From: Amycolatopsis mongoliensis
GTDB lineage: Bacteria > Actinomycetota > Actinomycetes > Mycobacteriales > Pseudonocardiaceae
DNA length: 64,000 bases
Reading direction: 5' to 3'
NCBI RefSeq assembly: GCF_030285665.1
Contig: NZ_CP127295.1
Location: forward strand, 7,998,001-8,062,000
The notes beneath the pieces are model-generated. The model saw only the letters and a list, made by a program, of their open reading frames with translations, did no database searches and was not told the DNA's origin. The position numbers and the translations under genes are program-made. Shown here in pieces: positions 8,786-15,568 of the stretch; position 1 is the stretch's first letter, and the number at the start of each line of letters is the position of its first letter.

Positions 8786-9085
8786 TCAGAGATCGAGAGC
8801 TGCTCGCAGCGCGATGTCGATGCGCTCCTGGACGTCCAGGTCGATCTCCGCGATGCGCTCGTCGAACCACGGCCGGTAGAGCCGGGTCAGGTTGAGCGTC
8901 GACACCCAGTACCGGGCGTCGATCGCCACGCCGAGGATGTCCTGCGGGTCGCGTTCCAGGAGTTCGGTGCCGAGCAGCCAGGGGCGCTCGGACTCGTTCA
9001 CCCCGTCCGAGGACAGCAGCACCACCGTGCGCTGCCGGGCCGGTTCGGTCGGGGGGTGGTACGTCCAGACTTCACCCCTGCGCAC
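8786..9085 (-). CDS. MazF/PemK-like toxin (putative endoribonuclease)
   Basis: Small 99-residue protein whose N-terminus (MRRGEVWTYHPP...RTVVLLSSDGVN) matches the opening strands of the PemK/MazF barrel. An acidic region before the C-terminus (FDERIAEIDLDVQERI) agrees with the family. MazF toxins cleave mRNA. The start overlaps the end of the upstream antitoxin gene by 14 bp, the normal antitoxin-first layout. The middle of the protein is divergent, so family membership rests on the N-terminal pattern and the gene arrangement; activity is inferred. Confidence 0.68.
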   Translation of the reverse strand: MRRGEVWTYHPPTEPARQRTVVLLSSDGVNESERPWLLGTELLERDPQDILGVAIDARYWVSTLNLTRLYRPWFDERIAEIDLDVQERIDIALRAALDL

Positions 9086-9296
9086 GCAGATCCTTTTCCG
9101 CCGCGCTGCGCTCGGCCTCGTCCGACTCCGCGAAGACCGGTTCCGGCTTCTGCGGGGTGTATCCCGTGCGAACCGCCTCGCGCCGGGCCGCCTTCGACAG
9201 CCAGGACGAGACCGAAATCCCGTGTGCCTTCGCGGCGCGTTCGGCGAATTCCAGCGCGCCGCTGTCCAGCGAAAGAGTCACCTTACGTGTTGCCAT
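9072..9296 (-). CDS. Antitoxin of the MazF-like pair (ribbon-helix-helix type)
   Basis: A 74-residue protein with a short beta-ribbon (KVTLSLDSGALEFAERAAKAHGISVSSWLSKAAR), the hallmark of ribbon-helix-helix DNA binders. A charged, probably disordered tail (EPVFAESDEAERSAAEKDLRAQG) would wrap the toxin. The gene precedes and overlaps the toxin gene by 14 bp. TACGGT (minus strand, 9304-9309) lies 7 nt before the ATG. Short GGTA repeats and a GC-rich hairpin (9313-9337) sit just upstream and could serve autoregulation. Partner and role are inferred from arrangement. Confidence 0.7.
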   Translation of the reverse strand: MATRKVTLSLDSGALEFAERAAKAHGISVSSWLSKAARREAVRTGYTPQKPEPVFAESDEAERSAAEKDLRAQG

Positions 9297-9342
9297 ACCT
9301 TTTACCGTACCAGCGCCCCGGCCGCCGGGCGGGGCGCCGGGG

Positions 9343-9798
9343 TCAGAACGTCGGCGAACGTCCCTCGAACGGCGTAGAGAGCACCACCGTGGTCCTCGTC
9401 GACACCTTCGCAGCCTCCCGGATCCGGCGCAGCAGGTCCTCCAGGGCCAGCGGCGACTGGACGCGCACCAGCAGGATGTAGGACTCGTCGCCGGCCACGG
9501 AGTAGCACGACTCGATCTCCTTGATGTGCTGGATCCGCTGCGGGTAGTCGTCCGGCGCCCCCGGGTCGTTCGGCGTCAGCGAGATCAGCGCCGTCAGCGG
9601 CAGCCCGATCTGCTCGCCGTCGAGCCGCGCGGTGTAGCCGAGGATGACCCCGCGCTGCTCGAGGCGGCGCACCCGCTGGTGCACCGCCGACACCGACAGC
9701 CCGACCCGTTCGGCGAGGTCGGTGAAGCTGCGCCGCCCGTCGGCCGCGAGTTCCTGGACGATCGACTGGTCCAGCGGTTCCAGTCCGCCGAGCGTCAT
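9343..9798 (-). CDS. Lrp/AsnC-family transcriptional regulator
   Basis: A 151-residue regulator. The N-terminal helix-turn-helix (LDQSIVQELAADGRRSFTDLAERVGLSVSAVHQRVRRLEQRGVI) is followed by the RAM ligand-binding domain (LTALISLTPNDPG..., then SYILLVRVQSPLALEDLLRRI). Such proteins sense amino acids. The ATG at 9798 overlaps the stop of the upstream M24 peptidase gene by 4 bp (ATGA), so the two are translationally coupled. That links the regulator to peptide or amino-acid turnover. Confidence 0.88.
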   Translation of the reverse strand: MTLGGLEPLDQSIVQELAADGRRSFTDLAERVGLSVSAVHQRVRRLEQRGVILGYTARLDGEQIGLPLTALISLTPNDPGAPDDYPQRIQHIKEIESCYSVAGDESYILLVRVQSPLALEDLLRRIREAAKVSTRTTVVLSTPFEGRSPTF

Positions 9799-10937
9799 GC
9801 GTTCAGCACGACGAGCTCGTGCGGCTGGTTGTTGACGGACTCGACGCCGTCTTCGGTGACGATCACGATGTCTTCGATGCGGGCGCCCCACCGGCCCGGC
9901 TGGTAGATGCCCGGCTCGACGCTGAAGGCCATGCCCGGCTCCAGCGGCAGCGCGTTGCCGGCGATGATGTACGGCTCTTCGTGCACGTCCAGGCCGATGC
10001 CGTGGCCGGTGCGGTGGATGAAGTACTCGCCGAAGCCTGCCTCGGTGATGACGTCGCGGGCGGCCGCGTCGATCGCCTCGGCGGTGACGCCCGGCTTCAC
10101 CGCGGCCACCGCGGCGGCCTGGGCACGCTGCAGCACCGCGTACGTCTCGGCCACGTCGGCGTCACGCGGCGTGCCGACCGCGTAGGTGCGGGTGGAGTCG
10201 GAGTTGTAGCCGGCCGGCAGCGGGCCGCCGATGTCGACGACCACGACGTCACCCTTCTCGATGACGCGGTCGGAGACGTCGTGGTGCGGGCTCGCGCCGT
10301 TCGGGCCGGACCCGACGATCACGAAGTCCGCCTGGACGTGGCCCTCCTCGACGATGGCCGCGGCGATGTCGGCGCCGACCTCGGCCTCGGTGCGGCCGGG
10401 CCGCAGCCACTCGTGGACCCGGGCGTGCACCCGGTCGATGGCCGCGCCGGCGTCCCGCAGCGACGCGACCTCCGCGGCGTCCTTGCGCATCCGCAGCTCC
10501 CGCACCACTGGCCCGGCGAGGGTCTGCTCGGCCGCACCGAGCGCACTCCGCAGGGCGAGCACGTGCAGCGCCGGGGTGAAGTCGCTGACCGCGACACGGC
10601 CGGGCTTGCCGAGCCGGTCCGCGACGAGCTCGTACGGGTCGACGCCGTCCACCCAGGTGAGCAGCTCGACGCCGAGCTCGTCGGTCGGCACGTCGGCGTA
10701 ACCGGGTGCCTCCAGCTTCGGCACGACCAGCGCGGGAGTGCCGTCGGCCGGGATCACGAGGGTGGTGAGGCGCTCGAACGAGCCGCCGGCCTGGCCGATG
10801 AGGTAGCGCAGGTCGGAGCCGGGCGCGATCAACAGGGCGTCGGTGTCCGCGGCGGCCGCGGCGGCGCGGGCGCGGTCCAGGCGGGCGCGGAGTGCGGCGG
10901 CGTCGGGGGCGGGCGTGTGGAGGGAACGGCGCGACAT
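9795..10937 (-). CDS. M24 family Xaa-Pro aminopeptidase-like protein
   Basis: Cytosolic metallopeptidase of 380 residues in the creatinase/prolidase family. An N-terminal non-catalytic domain (ALLIAPGSDLRYLIGQAGGSFERL) is followed by the pita-bread domain. The expected metal-site segments are all present: VDIGGPLPAGYNSDSTRT (two Asp), GHGIGLDVHEEPY (His), FSVEPGIY (Glu) and ARIEDIVIVTEDG (Glu). It would release N-terminal residues preceding proline. TAGGCT (10945-10950, minus strand) lies 7 nt before the ATG at 10937, with no ribosome site, so the transcript may be leaderless. An Lrp regulator is coupled at its end. Confidence 0.88.
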   Translation of the reverse strand: MSRRSLHTPAPDAAALRARLDRARAAAAAADTDALLIAPGSDLRYLIGQAGGSFERLTTLVIPADGTPALVVPKLEAPGYADVPTDELGVELLTWVDGVDPYELVADRLGKPGRVAVSDFTPALHVLALRSALGAAEQTLAGPVVRELRMRKDAAEVASLRDAGAAIDRVHARVHEWLRPGRTEAEVGADIAAAIVEEGHVQADFVIVGSGPNGASPHHDVSDRVIEKGDVVVVDIGGPLPAGYNSDSTRTYAVGTPRDADVAETYAVLQRAQAAAVAAVKPGVTAEAIDAAARDVITEAGFGEYFIHRTGHGIGLDVHEEPYIIAGNALPLEPGMAFSVEPGIYQPGRWGARIEDIVIVTEDGVESVNNQPHELVVLNA

Positions 10938-11145
10938 GAAGCCGAGCCTAGCCGGGTGGCCCGGGTGATCGGCTCGCCCGGGGCCACGACATGCCGGTCC
11001 GGCACCGCTCCCCCGGCCGCACCTGCGGGCATGCCGGATCGGGCGGCGCCCCGCCCGGCTCCCTCCCTCTCCCCCGGTGCTCTTCTTCCGCACCGCGGGT
11101 GCGTGGCGCATCCCCCGCGACGGCCGGGCGTGGCAGGCTGAGCGG

Positions 11146-12093
11146 GTGACCGGACCCCTTGCCCTGCTCGACTCCGCGAGCCTCTACTTCCGTTCGTTCT
11201 TCGCCCTGCCCGACTCGATGCGCGCCGCCGACGGCACGCAGGTCAACGCGGTGCGCGGGTTCGCCGACACGATCGCGCGGATCCTCACCGACCGGCACCC
11301 GTCGCGGCTCGTCTGCTGCCTCGACGCCGACTGGCGGCCGAAGTTCCGCACCGACCTGCTGCCCAGCTACAAGGCGCACCGGGTGGCCGAGGAGACCGGC
11401 GGCGGCAGCCCCGACGTCGAAGAGGTGCCCGACACGCTCACCCCGCAGGTCCCGATCATCCTGGACCTCCTGGAGGCGTTCGGGTTCGCCACGGCGGAGG
11501 CGGCCGGCTACGAGGCCGACGACGTCATCGGCGCGCTGGCCACCCGCGAGAAGGACGCCCCGGTCGAGGTGATCACCGGCGACCGGGACCTGTTCCAGCT
11601 GGTGCGCACCGAGCCGACGCCCACGTCGGTCATCTACGTCGGCAAGGGCTGGGCCAAGGCCGAGGTGCTCGGGCCGGCCGAGATCGCCGAGCGCTACAGC
11701 CTCCCCCGCGAGACCGCCGGACCGGCGTACGCGGACATGTCCATGATGCGCGGCGACCCGTCCGACGGGCTCCCCGGCGTCGCCGGCATCGGCGAGAAGA
11801 CCGCGGCCAAGCTGATCACGCAGTTCGGCTCGCTCGACGCCCTCCTCGAAGCGTCGGCCGCGAGCGATCCCCGCGTCCCCCTCAAGACACGGCTGCGGCT
11901 CGCCGACGCCGCCGACTACCTCGCCGTCGCGCCGACCGTGGTCCGGGTCGCCGTCGACGCGCCGGTGGAGCAGTCCCGCCCCGACACCGTGCCCGCGACA
12001 CCCGCCGACCCGGACCGCGTCGCCGAGCTGGCCGAGCGGTGGAACCTCGGCAACTCCGTCGAGCGGCTCCTCAAGGCCCTCCCCGGCGCCTAG
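11146..12093 (+). CDS. 5'-3' exonuclease / flap-endonuclease domain protein
   Basis: Stand-alone relative of the N-terminal nuclease domain of DNA polymerase I, 315 residues. It shows the metal-binding acidic pattern of the family: LLDSASLYFRSFFALP, CLDADWRPKFR, EAAGYEADDVIGALA, VEVITGDRDLFQLV and MMRGDPSDGLPGVAGIGEKTAAKLI, the last being the helix-hairpin-helix DNA-binding unit. Such proteins cut 5' flaps and RNA primers. The chosen start is the GTG at 11146; a longer in-frame start at 11077 would add a low-complexity stretch lacking homology. Its TAG stop shares CTAG with the convergent acetyltransferase gene. Confidence 0.9.
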   Translation: MTGPLALLDSASLYFRSFFALPDSMRAADGTQVNAVRGFADTIARILTDRHPSRLVCCLDADWRPKFRTDLLPSYKAHRVAEETGGGSPDVEEVPDTLTPQVPIILDLLEAFGFATAEAAGYEADDVIGALATREKDAPVEVITGDRDLFQLVRTEPTPTSVIYVGKGWAKAEVLGPAEIAERYSLPRETAGPAYADMSMMRGDPSDGLPGVAGIGEKTAAKLITQFGSLDALLEASAASDPRVPLKTRLRLADAADYLAVAPTVVRVAVDAPVEQSRPDTVPATPADPDRVAELAERWNLGNSVERLLKALPGA

Positions 12094-13307
12094 AAGAACG
12101 TGCCGCACCACGGCGCGGCGAGGGTGGTGAACAGCTCGTCGGCACGGGCGGCCGCGGCCGCGTCGCGGACCTCGACACGGCCGGCCTGCGCCAGCTCGGT
12201 CGCACTCCACTGCCCCAGGTACAGCATGCCGAGGGTGTCGACGTCGAGCGCCAGGTCCGCGGCGGCGTCCGTGCGGCGGGCGCCACCGGGAGAGACCTCG
12301 TAGTGCCCGGTGTTGGCCGGCAGCATCCGGTCGGTCACCGCGAGCACGACCGGATCGGCCGCCCGGTACGTCCGGGCGCCGAGCGCGGCGGCGACGTCGA
12401 CCGGCCGAAGCCACAGGTCGTCCTCGATGTCGGTGGTGCGGGCGTGCCGGTGGTCGGCCAGCATCAGGGCCAGCGGCTCGTCGACCGGACGGTAGCGGGC
12501 CCGCACCCCCGAGACGAGGTCGACCGACAGCAGGAACCGCCAGAGCGCGGCCCGCGCGACCGGGTCCGCGGCGTGCAGCTCGCGGACCTTCAGCACGGCC
12601 CCTTCGTCGGGCGACTCCAGGGTGCGGCGGTCCACGGTGTCGTACACGACGAACCCGTCGTCGCCGTCAGGTCCACTGTGGACGACCACGACGTGGCTGC
12701 CGTGCGGCCCGGCGATGCGGTCGTGCGCGATCGGCCACCACCCGGCGGGCCGGCCGATCATCCCGGCCCGGTGCAGCCCGATCCGCCGGTACAGCGCGGG
12801 AATCTCCTTCACGGCCTCCTCCGGCGTGAGCATCCGGACGTCCCCGCCCACCGGCACGCGCTCGTGGAGCCGGGACGCGGGCACCGGCAGCCACACCGTC
12901 TTGCCCAGCGCGGCCGAGCCGTAGCCGAACCGGCCGTAGATGGTGGGTTCACTGGCGTGCAGGGCGGCCAGGGGGATCCCGCGCGCGGCGAAGTCCTCCA
13001 GCTGTGCCGCCATCATCGCGGTGAGGACGCCGCGGCGGGTGCGGTCGGCGCGGACACCGACGCCGTCGACCGCACCCAGCGGCAGGACGGCGCCGCCGGG
13101 GACCGCGATCTCGGTGTCGAAGGCACTGGCGATCCCGATCGGCGTGTGGCCGTCGAACGCGCCGAACTTGTGCGCCGCGGGCCACGAATCCCCGTACCGC
13201 GCCCAGGACTCGTCGCTGATCCGGTCGCTGTGCAGCGAGCGGCCCAGCAGGTCGAACGTGGCGCGGCGCTCATCCTCGGCCACGGGCCGGACGTCGAAGT
13301 CGGTCAT
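12090..13307 (-). CDS. Eis-like GNAT N-acetyltransferase (paralog 1)
   Basis: A 405-residue protein with the tripartite Eis layout: N-terminal GNAT domain, second GNAT-like domain and C-terminal SCP2-like domain. The acetyl-CoA loop is VGVRADRTRRGVLTAMM. YGRFGYG (residues 124-130) carries the tyrosine used as general acid in Eis. The chain ends in CGTFF: in mycobacterial Eis the terminal Phe carboxylate is the catalytic base, and a terminal Phe is kept here. Eis enzymes acetylate aminoglycosides at several amines, or lysines of proteins. A close tandem paralog lies directly upstream. The start at 13307 follows family alignment. Confidence 0.88.
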   Translation of the reverse strand: MTDFDVRPVAEDERRATFDLLGRSLHSDRISDESWARYGDSWPAAHKFGAFDGHTPIGIASAFDTEIAVPGGAVLPLGAVDGVGVRADRTRRGVLTAMMAAQLEDFAARGIPLAALHASEPTIYGRFGYGSAALGKTVWLPVPASRLHERVPVGGDVRMLTPEEAVKEIPALYRRIGLHRAGMIGRPAGWWPIAHDRIAGPHGSHVVVVHSGPDGDDGFVVYDTVDRRTLESPDEGAVLKVRELHAADPVARAALWRFLLSVDLVSGVRARYRPVDEPLALMLADHRHARTTDIEDDLWLRPVDVAAALGARTYRAADPVVLAVTDRMLPANTGHYEVSPGGARRTDAAADLALDVDTLGMLYLGQWSATELAQAGRVEVRDAAAAARADELFTTLAAPWCGTFF

Positions 13308-13362
13308 GGCGCCGATCCTGCCGTCCGGCCCCGGCCGAGGCATCCCGATTTCAGCCGCCGGC

Positions 13363-14565
13363 TCAGAAGTGCGTGCCGCTCCACGCCGCCACCCGTGTCC
13401 CGAACAGCACGTCGGCGTTCGCCGCGGCTTCCGGGTCACGGACCTCGATCCGGCCCGCATCGGCCAGCGCGGACGGCCGCCACGTGCCGAAGTGGACCAT
13501 CGCGAGAGTCGTGACGTCGAGACGAAGCCCGGCCGGCTCGCCGGTGCGCTCGGCACCGCCGGCAGTGATCCGGTACCTGCCGCTGTTGCCGGGCAGCAGC
13601 GGATCGGCCACCTCGACGACGACCGGCGCGGCGGTCCCGTACTCGCGGGCGGCCAACGCCGCCGGGACGTCGACGAGCCGGACCCAGTGCTCGTCGCCGA
13701 TCCGTTCGACGGTGCTGCGGCGGTGGTCGGCGAGGATCAGCTCGATCGGCTCGTCGAGCGGACGCGCCTCCGCGACGATCCGGTCGACCAGGTCGATGCC
13801 CAGCAGGAACCGCCACAGCCCGGCGAACGCGGCCGGCGTACCCGGGAACAGGTCCACCAGGTGCAGGCTCTTCGTCCACGGGTGCGCCTGCAGACCGTCG
13901 ACGAAGTAGGTGGCGAAGCCGTCGGGCCCGTCCGGCCCGTGGTGCACGGCCGCCTTGACCGGCTGGGGGTTGCGGCGCGCCTGGCCCTCGTACAGCCGCC
14001 ACAGCACCTCCGGCCGGGACATCGCCCCGGGACGGCGCGGCAGGCTGTCGTAGACGCCCGGAAGCACCTTCAGCGCCTCGTCCAGCTCCAGCAGCTGCAC
14101 CTCGCCGGTCGCCGGCGCATCGGGGTGCAACCGCGCGCGGTGCCGGTCGACGGAGTAGGTGCGGTACCGCGTGGCCAGCCCGTAGCCGAACCGGCCGTAG
14201 ATCGGCGCCTCGGACGCGAGCAGGCTCGCGAACACGACACCACGCCCGGCGAAGTCCTCGAGCTGCGCGGCCATCATCGCCCGGAGCACACCCCGGCGGG
14301 TCCGGTCGGCCCGCACCGCGACCCCGGTGACCCCCGCCATCGGCCGCCGCGCACCCCCGGGAACCGTCAACTCGGCGTCGAACGAGCGGGCCGTGCCGAT
14401 CAGGTCCGGGTCGAACGCGCCGATCGTCCCGCCGGGCTGGAACACGCGGGACGCGTGCTCCCAGTCCGTGTCGTCGCTCGGCGGCACGTGCAGGCTCGCG
14501 CGGAAGAGGTTGCTCGCCGCGCGGTGCTCACCGGGGTCCAGCGTCCGGATCTCGAAGTCGCTCAT
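13363..14565 (-). CDS. Eis-like GNAT N-acetyltransferase (paralog 2)
   Basis: A 400-residue tandem paralog of the protein at 12090-13307 with the same domain order. The acetyl-CoA loop VAVRADRTRRGVLRAMMAAQLEDFAGRG and the IYGRFGYG segment are nearly identical to the neighbour. The chain also ends in Phe (SGTHF), as required for the Eis-type C-terminal carboxylate base. The central substrate-facing parts differ more, suggesting a different acceptor. It is followed by a 55-bp gap, so the pair is probably one operon with this gene first. The ATG at 14565 gives a start matching paralog 1 (MSDFEIR versus MTDFDVR). Confidence 0.87.
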   Translation of the reverse strand: MSDFEIRTLDPGEHRAASNLFRASLHVPPSDDTDWEHASRVFQPGGTIGAFDPDLIGTARSFDAELTVPGGARRPMAGVTGVAVRADRTRRGVLRAMMAAQLEDFAGRGVVFASLLASEAPIYGRFGYGLATRYRTYSVDRHRARLHPDAPATGEVQLLELDEALKVLPGVYDSLPRRPGAMSRPEVLWRLYEGQARRNPQPVKAAVHHGPDGPDGFATYFVDGLQAHPWTKSLHLVDLFPGTPAAFAGLWRFLLGIDLVDRIVAEARPLDEPIELILADHRRSTVERIGDEHWVRLVDVPAALAAREYGTAAPVVVEVADPLLPGNSGRYRITAGGAERTGEPAGLRLDVTTLAMVHFGTWRPSALADAGRIEVRDPEAAANADVLFGTRVAAWSGTHF

Positions 14566-14587
14566 CCCCGGATCATCTCCGGAAACG

Positions 14588-14629
14588 ACGAGGTCCGGCC
14601 ACCGCAATTCTGCGGCGACCGGACCTCGT
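14588..14629. terminator. Stem-loop terminator after the DUF4333 gene
   Basis: Perfect 11-bp arms (ACGAGGTCCGG at 14588-14598 and its complement at 14619-14629) enclose a second short stem (CCGCA/TGCGG). It lies just past the stop of the minus-strand gene ending at 14638 and upstream of the Eis pair. No T tract, as is usual in actinobacteria. Confidence 0.6.
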
Positions 14630-14637
14630 GCACACAG

Positions 14638-15408
14638 CTACTTCGTGGCGGGCGGGGAAACCTCGTAGTTCCCGCCGTCACCCTTCACCGTGATCGGGAT
14701 CTGCTGCGGCTTGCCCGCGATCGTCGCGGTGCACTCGAACTTCGCCCCGTCCTCGACCTTCTGCTCGGCCGGGCAGGTCACCCCGGTGACGCCGTCGATC
14801 TTGTAGGTCTCGGTGAGCAGCTTCTGCACGTCGGTCTGCATCTGCGTGTTGTTGAAGACCTGCGTCTTGAAGAACCCGGGCGCCACGAACCCGAGGATGC
14901 CGACCACGGCCACCACCACGACCAGCGCGACGATGCCGATCAGCAGGCCCTTCTTGGACTTCGCCGGCTGCTCCCCCTCCGGTGCACCCTGGCCGGGGAA
15001 CTGCTGCTGGCCGTAGTCGTACTGGCCCTGCGGCGGCTGCTGTCCGTACTGAGGCTGCTGCTGCGGGCCGCTCTGCGGGTACGCCCCGCCGGGCTGCTGC
15101 CCGTACTGCGGCTGCGCCTGCGGGCCGCTCGGCGGATACCCGCCGCCGGGCTGCTGCCCGTAGGGCGGCGGCTGCTGGCCCCACTGCGGCTGCTGCGGCG
15201 GCGTGTACCCACCCGGCTGCTGGCCGTACGGCGACGGCTGCTGGGGCTGCTGCGGCTGACCACCCCACTGCTGCTGGTTCGGGTCGTACGAAGGCGGCTG
15301 CTGCCCCCACTGCGGCTGCTCCTGCGGGCCGCTCGGCGGGTACGCGCCGCCCGGCTGCTGCCCGTACTGGGGCTGCTGTGGGTCGTTGCCGCCATACGGC
15401 GTGCTCAT
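14638..15408 (-). CDS. Membrane-anchored DUF4333 protein with Q/P/G/Y-rich N-terminus
   Basis: A 256-residue protein in three parts. The first 145 or so residues are low-complexity repeats rich in Gln, Pro, Gly and Tyr (units such as YGQQPGG, WGQQPP). KSKKGLLIGIVALVVVVAVVGILGF is a single membrane helix with a basic cytosolic flank. The C-terminal extracytoplasmic domain of about 85 residues carries a Cys pair (GVTCPAEQKVEDGAKFECTATI) typical of DUF4333. Function is unknown; such proteins are common in actinobacterial envelopes. The Gln/Tyr-rich cytosolic tail could mediate weak self-association, which is inference. A similar architecture recurs at 43734. Confidence 0.75.
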   Translation of the reverse strand: MSTPYGGNDPQQPQYGQQPGGAYPPSGPQEQPQWGQQPPSYDPNQQQWGGQPQQPQQPSPYGQQPGGYTPPQQPQWGQQPPPYGQQPGGGYPPSGPQAQPQYGQQPGGAYPQSGPQQQPQYGQQPPQGQYDYGQQQFPGQGAPEGEQPAKSKKGLLIGIVALVVVVAVVGILGFVAPGFFKTQVFNNTQMQTDVQKLLTETYKIDGVTGVTCPAEQKVEDGAKFECTATIAGKPQQIPITVKGDGGNYEVSPPATK

Positions 15409-15568
15409 CGTCTGCCTCCGCCTGCTTCGCTCATCTCGCTGTCCACCCCGAAACCGCCGTAAAGCCGCGTACACACGGTCTTGCAGGCGATCCAACCACA
15501 GGTCGGAGCCGAGCACACGTGTCCACGCCCTCCGCCCGCCCCACCGGCGAGCAGGCCTAACACGGAGT

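Noticed and set aside
14982..15408. Tandem DNA repeats in the Gln/Pro/Gly-rich coding region as a CRISPR or mobile element
   Set aside because: The repeats are degenerate and in frame with a protein repeat; no spacers or transposase genes.
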